Below, one piece after another: positions 12,232 through 17,855 of a stretch of DNA of 19,281 bases. The position numbers were made by a program, and so were the translations under genes. Below the pieces are notes generated by a model. It saw only the letters and a list, made by a program, of their open reading frames with translations, ran no database searches and was not told where the DNA came from. Position 1 is the first letter of the stretch. Every line of letters begins with the position of its first letter. The stretch lies in NCBI GenBank assembly GCA_900542675.1, contig UQOT01000035.1:1-19281 (forward strand), written 5' to 3'. This DNA comes from an uncultured Eubacteriales bacterium (GTDB taxonomy: Bacteria > Bacillota > Clostridia > Monoglobales > Monoglobaceae).

Positions 12232-12702
12232 ATGGCGGAGAAGAAAAATGACAGGGTTGTTGCGCAGAACAAAAAGGCGTTTCATGATTATTTTGTGGAT
12301 GAAGAAATTGAAGCGGGGATTGAGCTGTGCGGCACCGAGGTAAAGTCAATTCGTGCGGGAAAGATTAATTTAAAGGACAGCTATGTGTCACTTAAGACCG
12401 GCGAGGCGATTTTAATCGGTACGCATATCAGCCCTTACGAGCAAGGCAATATTTTCAACCGCGACCCGCTCAGAGCGCGGCGGTTGCTGCTGCACAAGAG
12501 AGAGATAAACCGTCTTGTCGGGCTGACTCAGCAGGAGGGATACACTATTATTCCGCTTCGGGTCTATATGAAAAAGCAATTGGTTAAGGTCTCAATCGGC
12601 GTATGCCGCGGTAAGAAGAACTACGACAAACGTGCCGATATTGCAAAACGCGACGCAAAGCGTGATATGGCACGCGCGATGAAAACAGCTTTAAGAGGTT
12701 AA
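12232..12702 (+). CDS. smpB: SsrA-binding protein SmpB
   Basis: SmpB binds tmRNA and brings it to stalled ribosomes for trans-translation. The 156-residue length is normal. The OB-fold core includes NKKAFHDYFVDEEIEAGIELCGTEVKSIRAGKINLKDSYV (13-52) and THISPYEQGNIFNRDPLRARRLLLHKREI (64-92). The basic C-terminal tail GKKNYDKRADIAKRDAKRDMARAMK (about 127-151), which mimics a codon-anticodon helix in the decoding site, is intact. GAGGTG (12221-12226) is 5 nt before the ATG. No tmRNA gene is visible in the window. It is the first gene of a probable three-gene operon. Confidence 0.97.
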   Translation: MAEKKNDRVVAQNKKAFHDYFVDEEIEAGIELCGTEVKSIRAGKINLKDSYVSLKTGEAILIGTHISPYEQGNIFNRDPLRARRLLLHKREINRLVGLTQQEGYTIIPLRVYMKKQLVKVSIGVCRGKKNYDKRADIAKRDAKRDMARAMKTALRG

Positions 12703-12721
12703 AGGAAGGAGAGGATATATT

Positions 12722-13159
12722 ATGACAATAAAAGAATTACAGACTGCAATGATTGCAGCGATGAAGGCGAGAGAGAAGCAGAGAAAGGACACAATATCGG
12801 GTCTGATCGCCGCAGTTAAGAAGGCTGCGATTGACGAAGGCTGCCGCGACGATATACCGGAAGCTATGGTAGACAGCGTTGTTTTAAAAGAGCTTAAAAC
12901 CGCAAAGGAGCAGGTCGATACCTGCCCGGCTGACAGAACAGAGCTTTTAGATGAGTACAAAGCCAAGGTGGCGGTTATTGAGGAGTTCGCTCCGAAGCAG
13001 CTCAGTGCGGACGAGATTAAGGCAGTTATCACGGAAAAATTCGCTGATGTAATTCAGACAGGCAATAAGGGAATGATTATGAAGTCGGTTATGGGCGAGC
13101 TTAAAGGCAAGGCTGACGGTAAGCTGATAAACCAAATCGTGTCTGAGCTCTGCAAGTAA
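12722..13159 (+). CDS. GatB/YqeY domain-containing protein
   Basis: A 145-residue YqeY-type protein: MTIKELQTAMIAAMKAREKQRKDTISGLIAAVKKAAID at the N-terminus, VLKELKTAKEQVD in the middle, then the tRNA-binding-like helical domain EEFAPKQLSADEIKAVITEKFADV and KGMIMKSVMGELKGKADGKLINQIV. The domain is shared with the tail of GatB, the amidotransferase subunit, but free-standing YqeY proteins have no agreed function. AAGGAAGGAGAGG precedes the ATG, and it begins 19 nt after smpB, so co-transcription is likely. Confidence 0.93.
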   Translation: MTIKELQTAMIAAMKAREKQRKDTISGLIAAVKKAAIDEGCRDDIPEAMVDSVVLKELKTAKEQVDTCPADRTELLDEYKAKVAVIEEFAPKQLSADEIKAVITEKFADVIQTGNKGMIMKSVMGELKGKADGKLINQIVSELCK

Positions 13160-13165
13160 AAGATT

Positions 13166-14002
13166 ATGATTATAAAAACTTTTGATATGAGCGTCGATTA
13201 TAAGGCGCTCGGCTCAAGCATACCGAATGAGACGGCTCGTCTTACCTCATACATACTCGACCCGCCGCAGGTAACTGCGACGGTGTGGAAGAAGCGTCCG
13301 GCTGTAATTGTATGCCCGGGCGGAGGGTACCGCTCACGCTCTATGCGTGAGAGCGAACCGATTGTTATGCAGTATTGTGCGGCGGGATTTCACGGGTTTT
13401 TGCTCGATTACTCGGTCGCGCCAACCGGCTGGCCTGCTCCGCTGTGCGAGCTTTCAAAGGCAGTTAAAACCGTACGTGAGCTGGCGGGGGAATATCCGAT
13501 AGACACGGACAGAATTTTCGTATGCGGCTTTTCCGCGGGCGGACACCTTGCGGCAAGCATCGGCGTTCACGGTCAAAATCCGATTATAAAAAACGGCAGC
13601 GGTGTTCTCGGCAGTGAAAACATGCCAAACGGAATTATACTTTGCTATCCTGTAATTATCGCCGAGGACGGTAAGACCCACGATGGAACAAAGGAGCGGT
13701 TCTCGGAAGGGTTAAAGCCCGAAAAGCTTAAATATTTCGGACTGGAGGAATTCGTCACGCCCGATACGCCGAAATGCTTCATATGGCATACGTTTGAGGA
13801 CAAATCGGTGCCGGTATACAGCTCAATGCGCTTTGCGCAGGCCTTGCTTGAAAACGGCGTGGAATACGAGCTGCATATCTACCCGAGCGGAAATCACGGA
13901 CTGTCACTCGGCAAACGTCAAGTAGCTGCGGAGGGAAAGCATTTTAATCCGTATATAAGCGGCTGGATGCAGCAGTCGATAAAATGGATAAACAGATTTT
14001 AA
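13166..14002 (+). CDS. Alpha/beta hydrolase (BD-FAE / dienelactone-hydrolase-like esterase)
   Basis: A 278-residue alpha/beta hydrolase, probably cytosolic (no signal peptide). The oxyanion segment is VIVCPGGGYRSRS (48-58), the nucleophile elbow is GFSAGG with Ser123, the acid is probably Asp212 (WHTFEDKSVPV), and the base is His244 (YPSGNHG). HTxxD-x-VPV and GGGY are typical of acyl- or carbohydrate-ester esterases such as acetyl-xylan or feruloyl esterase-like enzymes. The true substrate is open. It starts 6 nt after the YqeY gene with no good SD, so translation is probably coupled. It closes the smpB operon. Confidence 0.9.
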   Translation: MIIKTFDMSVDYKALGSSIPNETARLTSYILDPPQVTATVWKKRPAVIVCPGGGYRSRSMRESEPIVMQYCAAGFHGFLLDYSVAPTGWPAPLCELSKAVKTVRELAGEYPIDTDRIFVCGFSAGGHLAASIGVHGQNPIIKNGSGVLGSENMPNGIILCYPVIIAEDGKTHDGTKERFSEGLKPEKLKYFGLEEFVTPDTPKCFIWHTFEDKSVPVYSSMRFAQALLENGVEYELHIYPSGNHGLSLGKRQVAAEGKHFNPYISGWMQQSIKWINRF

Positions 14003-14010
14003 AAAAACTA

Positions 14011-14039
14011 TTGCTTTTTTAAAAACTTTATGCTATAAT
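14011..14039 (+). promoter_or_regulatory. Promoter of tRNA-Pro
   Basis: TTGCTT (14011-14016), 17-bp spacer, extended -10 TGCTATAAT (14031-14039). A small hairpin TGCGG/CCGCA (14050-14064) lies in the 5' leader before the tRNA. Confidence 0.7.
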
Positions 14040-14071
14040 ACATAATTGTTGCGGGACAGCCGCAGCAAAAT

Positions 14072-14148
14072 CGGGGTGTGGCTCAGTTTGGTAGAGTACC
14101 TGAATGGGGTTCAGGTGGCCGCTGGTTCGAATCCAGTCACTCCGACCA
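14072..14148 (+). tRNA. tRNA-Pro (anticodon GGG)
   Basis: A complete cloverleaf with encoded CCA. The acceptor is CGGGGTG (14072-14078) / CACTCCG with discriminator A, and the D arm is GCTCAGTTTGGTAGAGT. The anticodon stem is CCTGA/TCAGG with loop ATGGGGT (anticodon GGG at 14106-14108), and the T arm is CTGG-TTCGAAT-CCAG. The C at position 1 and the CCGACCA end fit proline. Confidence 0.95.
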
Positions 14149-14154
14149 AAAAAG

Positions 14155-14192
14155 TGTCCTTATTGGATTTGAAGTCCATTAGGACATTTTTT
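14155..14192. terminator. Terminator between tRNA-Pro and the convergent GNAT gene
   Basis: TGTCCT (14155-14160) / AGGACA (14181-14186), with partial pairing continuing inward (TGGA/TCCA), then TTTTTT (14187-14192). AAAAAA on the left side gives a T-run on the minus strand too, so it probably works in both directions. Confidence 0.8.
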
Positions 14193-14197
14193 ATGCT

Positions 14198-14632
14198 TTA
14201 AAACGACCGGCGGGTAAAAATATACTTTTTCATCCAAATATGAGGACACCACTCCTCATTTTCTATATCGCCAAATTCTATAAATCCTAATTTTTTATAG
14301 AAAGCGACTGCACTGCATTGAGCGTGTAAGGCTATACAATTTCCGCCTATTTTTTTGATATATTGCTCTGCTTTCCGAACAATATAAGAACCTATATTTT
14401 TTCCTCGGTATTCTTTGACAACTGCAAGTCTGCCGAGAATATATGAATTCATTTCAGTATCCCAAAATATACGGCAAGTTGCAATCGGCACTTTATTATT
14501 AAATAATACAATATGCACAGCTGTATCATCTATTTCGTCAAATTCATTCTTAAATCCCTGTTCATCTATAAAAACTTTCTGTCGTATTTCTTTTGCATAA
14601 TTGGGAAGCCCCCTCATATATGCTGTTTCCAT
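14198..14632 (-). CDS. GNAT-family N-acetyltransferase (ElaA-like)
   Basis: A 144-residue acetyltransferase starting at the ATG at 14630-14632, chosen because GGAGG (14641-14645) is 8 nt upstream; the longer frame has no SD. Family features: EIRQKVFIDEQGFKNEFDEIDDTAVHIVL near residues 15-43, ATCRIF, then the acetyl-CoA loop GRLAVVKEYRGKNIGSYIVRKAEQY (about 67-91), and ALHAQCSAVAFYKKLGFIEFGD near the C-terminus. The VFIDEQGF segment resembles ElaA. The substrate is unknown. It is AT-rich, stands alone and faces the tRNA-Pro gene. Confidence 0.88.
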   Translation of the reverse strand: METAYMRGLPNYAKEIRQKVFIDEQGFKNEFDEIDDTAVHIVLFNNKVPIATCRIFWDTEMNSYILGRLAVVKEYRGKNIGSYIVRKAEQYIKKIGGNCIALHAQCSAVAFYKKLGFIEFGDIENEEWCPHIWMKKYIFTRRSF

Positions 14633-14722
14633 TTGAATATCCTCCAAATTACAATTTATCGTTATATTTAATTGTATCATAATCTATACGGATAAACAAG
14701 GCGGAAACAGAATTATAAAAAT

Positions 14723-14764
14723 AAAATCCGCGCGCCAAGGGGGGGTGGGCGTGCGGATTTTTTT
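14723..14764. terminator. Bidirectional intrinsic terminator
   Basis: AATCCGCGCGCC pairs with GGCGTGCGGATT (about 14725-14736 and 14748-14759) around a G-rich loop. T7 follows on the plus strand and TTTTATTTTT on the minus strand. It ends the small minus-strand gene at 14767. Confidence 0.85.
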
Positions 14765-14766
14765 GT

Positions 14767-14946
14767 TTAGTCTCTTTCAAAGGGACCGAAGTCATATACG
14801 TCAAGATATGATTGAAGCTCGTATTCATCGAGCGGCTCTACCTGAATTAATCCGGTGCAGTCGCATGCCGATATTGAGTTTCCCATTTCAAACTTGCCGT
14901 CTATATCTTTTATCTTCGCCCTTTTGGACTTTGATGATTTCTTCAA
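14767..14946 (-). CDS. Small conserved-looking protein with CDCTGL motif, TTG start
   Basis: A 59-residue protein. The start is TTG at 14944-14946: GGGAGAG (14954-14960) is 7 nt upstream, and no ATG in frame gives a sensible protein (the first is at codon 21). It begins with a very basic segment (MKKSSKSKRAKIKD). The middle carries SACDCTGLIQVEP (26-38), with Cys28 and Cys30 flanking an Asp, and the C-terminal third is acidic and aromatic (DEYELQSYLDVYDFGPFERD). I recall similar short Clostridial proteins with a C-D-C-T-G-L-I-P centre and a Glu/Tyr-rich tail, all uncharacterised. A promoter upstream and a terminator downstream support it as a real monocistronic gene. No signal peptide. Function unknown. 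Confidence 0.8.
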   Translation of the reverse strand: MKKSSKSKRAKIKDIDGKFEMGNSISACDCTGLIQVEPLDEYELQSYLDVYDFGPFERD

Positions 14947-14985
14947 TTTAAATCTCTCCCAAATTAGGTTTTGATTATTTGAAAC

Positions 14986-15014
14986 ATCATAGTTATTCTT
15001 TACTTTATGCTCAA
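14986..15014 (-). promoter_or_regulatory. Promoter of the small CDCTGL gene
   Basis: Minus strand TTGAGC (15009-15014), 17-bp spacer, TATGAT (14986-14991). The start would fall about 33 nt before the TTG codon. Confidence 0.6.
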
Positions 15015-15099
15015 AAATATTCGTTTTTTACGTGTGAAAAAACAGGCGTTTATTGTGTTTTTTACCAATTTTATATCTTAAAATTTTAGCATTTTGACG

Positions 15100-15128
15100 T
15101 TGAAAATTACCAAAATATTTGATATAAT
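15100..15128 (+). promoter_or_regulatory. Promoter of pfp
   Basis: TTGAAA (15100-15105), 17-bp spacer, TATAAT (15123-15128) extended by TGA (15120-15122). The leader would be about 85 nt long and AT-rich; I see no strong fold in it. Confidence 0.8.
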
Positions 15129-15221
15129 AATTTGTGCAATATATATTGTATTTTTAAAATATATTTTGTAAATTTCAGTATTTTTAACAAAAAATCAGTC
15201 AATATAAGGAGGATACCCAAA

Positions 15222-16448
15222 ATGATAAAAGGAAATGTGGTTGTTGGTCAGTCGGGCGGACCGACCTCGGTTATTAACTCCAGCCTTGTCGGTGTTTTTA
15301 AGGCAGCAAAGGATGCCGGTGTTCCAAAAATTTATGGAATGAGAAACGGTATTGAGGGCTTTTTAAACCGCAATGTTGTCGATATGTCGGATTATGTTAA
15401 GAACGATTTGGATATTGAGCTTTTAAAGCGTACGCCGTCGTCGTTCCTTGGCACATGCCGCTATAAGCTGCCGAGTGTCTCCGAGAGTGAGGCTACATAC
15501 AAGCTTTTATTTGATATTATGGGCGAGCTTAACATAAAATACTTTTTCTATATCGGCGGCAACGACTCAATGGATACAATAAAAAAGCTGTCGAATTATG
15601 CTGAGGAGATTGGCAGCGACATTCGCTTTATGGGTGTTCCGAAGACGATAGACAATGACCTTGCTGTGACCGATCATACGCCGGGCTACGGCAGTGCCGC
15701 GAAGTATATAGCGTCAGCTATGAAGGAAATTATACGTGACGTAAATACATATCCAAGTGAGTCCGTCACGATTGTTGAAATTATGGGCAGAAACGCAGGC
15801 TGGCTCACGGCGGCTTCGGCGCTTTCGCGTTCGGAGGACTGCGCAGGTCCCGACCTTATCTATCTTCCTGAAGTTACGTTTGATTATGACAAGTTTATTG
15901 AGCAGGTAAAGGAAGTTAAGGCGAGAAAAACCGCGGTAATCATAGCGGTTTCGGAGGGTATAAAGCTCGCAAACGGCGAGTATGTCTGCGAAGCTAACAA
16001 AGAGGCGACGTTTGAAGACTCATTCGGTCATAAGTCACTCGGCGGTACAGCTCTTTATCTTGCTGACTATGTGGGTGCACAGCTCGGTATTAAGTCAAGA
16101 GGTATCGTATTCAGTACGCTCCAACGCTGCGCATCTCATATCGTTTCAAGACGCGATATTACCGAGGCGTTTATGGCGGGCAGCGAAGCTGTTCAGGCGG
16201 CTTTAAACGGTGAGACCGGCAAGATGATTATTTTCACCAGAACTTCTAACGAGCCGTATAATATTGCAACATCGACATATGATGTAAACAAGATTGCCAA
16301 TATCGAAAAGGTAATCCCGGACGAATGGATAATTAACGATGGTACATATGTATCCGATGATTTTATTGCATACTGCCGTCCGCTTATCATCGGCGAGCTT
16401 ACACCGTTTATGGTTGACGGTCTGCCGAGGCATTTGTTCCTTGACTAA
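15222..16448 (+). CDS. pfp: Pyrophosphate-dependent 6-phosphofructokinase
   Basis: A 408-residue cytosolic phosphofructokinase that probably uses PPi instead of ATP to phosphorylate fructose 6-phosphate, reversibly, in glycolysis. The start at 15222 has AAGGAGG (15206-15212) 9 nt upstream; the longer frame is leader. Motifs: GQSGGPTSVIN (9-19), IGGNDSMDT (111-119), PKTIDNDL (140-147), TPGYGSAAKYI (153-163) and EIMGRNAGWL (186-195). Asp115 and Lys141 stand where ATP enzymes have Gly104 and Gly124 (E. coli numbering), which is the accepted PPi signature. The preceding residue is Asn114, not Asp. It is monocistronic, with a terminator shared with the convergent mreB-like gene. Confidence 0.93.
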   Translation: MIKGNVVVGQSGGPTSVINSSLVGVFKAAKDAGVPKIYGMRNGIEGFLNRNVVDMSDYVKNDLDIELLKRTPSSFLGTCRYKLPSVSESEATYKLLFDIMGELNIKYFFYIGGNDSMDTIKKLSNYAEEIGSDIRFMGVPKTIDNDLAVTDHTPGYGSAAKYIASAMKEIIRDVNTYPSESVTIVEIMGRNAGWLTAASALSRSEDCAGPDLIYLPEVTFDYDKFIEQVKEVKARKTAVIIAVSEGIKLANGEYVCEANKEATFEDSFGHKSLGGTALYLADYVGAQLGIKSRGIVFSTLQRCASHIVSRRDITEAFMAGSEAVQAALNGETGKMIIFTRTSNEPYNIATSTYDVNKIANIEKVIPDEWIINDGTYVSDDFIAYCRPLIIGELTPFMVDGLPRHLFLD

Positions 16449-16462
16449 TAGATATAAACTCA

Positions 16463-16494
16463 AAATGCCGCCCCAAATCGGACGGCATTTTTTT
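16463..16494 (+). terminator. Terminator of pfp, overlapping the mreB-like stop codon
   Basis: AAATGCCG (16463-16470) / CGGCATTT (16483-16490) with a 12-nt loop and TTTTTTT. The T-run overlaps the stop of the convergent gene at 16493-16495. AAAA on the left side is weak, so the minus direction is doubtful. Confidence 0.85.
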
Positions 16495-17497
16495 ATCTTC
16501 GTTTTTTCAGCATATCGGGGTTATCAAGAGCTATACCGGTGCCGATTACCACACAGGTTTCGGGGTCGTCGGCAACTCTTGCTTTCATATCGAGTTCGCG
16601 GCGGATAAGCTGGGGCATTCCGTAAATCTGTGAGCAGCCGCCGGTTAGTATTATTCCTTCGCGGCATACGTCGCCGATGAGCTCGGGCGGCGTTTTTTCA
16701 AGCAATGTGCGTATTGCGTCAACAATTGAGCCCGCCGGCTCGCGCAGGGCGTCTAATATTTCATCGCTTGATATCTGTATCGTTTTAGGCAGCCCCGACA
16801 CAAGACTTCTGCCGCGCGCTTCCATAGCGAGCAGCTTGTCCCGTCTGTAAACACAGCCGATTTTTATTTTTAATTGTTCTGCCGTTCTTTCACCAATGAG
16901 TACGTTATACTTTTTTCGTATGTAGCGGATTATCGAGTCGTCAAAGCTGTCACCCGCAATTTTGATAGAGCTGCTTATAACAATTCCGCCGAGCGAGATA
17001 ACCGCGATGTCGCAGGTTCCGCCGCCGATATCGACAATGACGCTTCCCTTTGCTTCGGCAACGTTTATCCCGACGCCGAGCGCTGCGGCAAGAGGTTCTT
17101 CTATTAAATATACGCGTCCTGCGCCCGACTGAATGCCGGCGTCAATAACAGCGCGTTCTTCTACCTCTGTTATGTTACTTGGAACGCTTATCACAACTTT
17201 AGGCTTTAAAAACGCACCGATAAGACTGCCGCCCGCCGCTTTCTGAATAAAATATTTGAGCATACGTTCGGCGGTTGAGTAATCGGATATAACGCCGTCC
17301 TTTAAAGGCTTTACCGCAATTATGCTGCCCGGTGTGCGCCCGAGCATCTTTTGTGCCTCCGCACCGACCGCAAGCAGCTTGTCCGTGCTTTTGTCAACAG
17401 CGACAACGGACGGTTCGCGGTCAATTATGCCGCGCCCCTTAGCGTATACGAGTACGGTTGATGTACCCAAATCTATTCCCATATCCTGACCAAACAT
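16493..17497 (-). CDS. Rod-shape-determining actin homologue, MreB/Mbl family
   Basis: A 334-residue bacterial actin that forms membrane-associated filaments guiding cell-wall synthesis. The nucleotide-binding motifs are MGIDLGTSTVLVYAKGRGI (phosphate 1, 6-24), ISVPSNITEVEERAVIDAG (103-121), IEEPLAAALG (132-141), VDIGGGTCDIAVISLGGIV (phosphate 2, 155-173) and an adenosine-site IILTGGCSQIYG (282-293). The last reads GGC where most MreBs have GGG, and TCD replaces the common TTE. The gene stands alone, without mreC or mreD, as mbl- or mreBH-type genes often do. MreB, Mbl and MreBH cannot be separated here, so I give no symbol. AAGGAG (17505-17510) lies 7 nt before the ATG. Confidence 0.92.
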   Translation of the reverse strand: MFGQDMGIDLGTSTVLVYAKGRGIIDREPSVVAVDKSTDKLLAVGAEAQKMLGRTPGSIIAVKPLKDGVISDYSTAERMLKYFIQKAAGGSLIGAFLKPKVVISVPSNITEVEERAVIDAGIQSGAGRVYLIEEPLAAALGVGINVAEAKGSVIVDIGGGTCDIAVISLGGIVISSSIKIAGDSFDDSIIRYIRKKYNVLIGERTAEQLKIKIGCVYRRDKLLAMEARGRSLVSGLPKTIQISSDEILDALREPAGSIVDAIRTLLEKTPPELIGDVCREGIILTGGCSQIYGMPQLIRRELDMKARVADDPETCVVIGTGIALDNPDMLKKRR

Positions 17498-17855
17498 AGT
17501 TTTGCTCCTTTATATGCTTCGGCTTAGCCGTTTATTATTACAAAATTATTACAGTTATGCAACAAAATTATTTTAGCCTAAAAAATACGCGTTGTCAACA
17601 AGTTTAAACAGAAAATCGGTGACAAAAAGTGACAGTGACCACAGTTTTTAATTGTACAGGCTGTGACTTGTAAAAGTATACAAAAAATTTAAAAATTATT
17701 TGTGCAGATTTATTTGGGGTGTAGATATTGTGAAAAAAGCGTCAATTGCGGCAAAATTATGTTTGACACAATAAAGTAATTGTTGTAAAATTAGGTTTAG
17801 ATAATTATATGGTTTCGCTTAATGCGAAGCTGTAAAGAATATAGGAGGATATAAA
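17498..17855. other. Divergent mreB-like / pckA intergenic region
   Basis: There is no gene here. It contains a plausible minus-strand -10 AATAAT (17534-17539) for the mreB-like gene, a palindrome CGGCTTAGCCG (17520-17530) in its leader, and GTTGTCAACAAG at about 17591-17602. It also holds three copies of GTGAC(A/C) (17619, 17629, 17635), the pckA promoter (17763-17791), and a small hairpin TTCGC/GCGAA (about 17815-17828) in the pckA leader. Confidence 0.6.
17763..17791 (+). promoter_or_regulatory. Promoter of pckA
   Basis: Perfect TTGACA (17763-17768), 17-bp spacer, TAAAAT (17786-17791). The leader is about 57 nt and includes the TTCGC/GCGAA hairpin and AGGAGG (17843-17848). Confidence 0.8.

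Noticed and set aside
14745..14951. Plus-strand 68-codon frame
   Set aside because: It is antisense to the better-supported TTG-start small gene and begins inside the terminator loop.
17730..17774. GTG mini-frame of 14 codons before pckA
   Set aside because: It starts like a signal peptide but ends inside the pckA promoter, has a poor SD, and is too short to judge.
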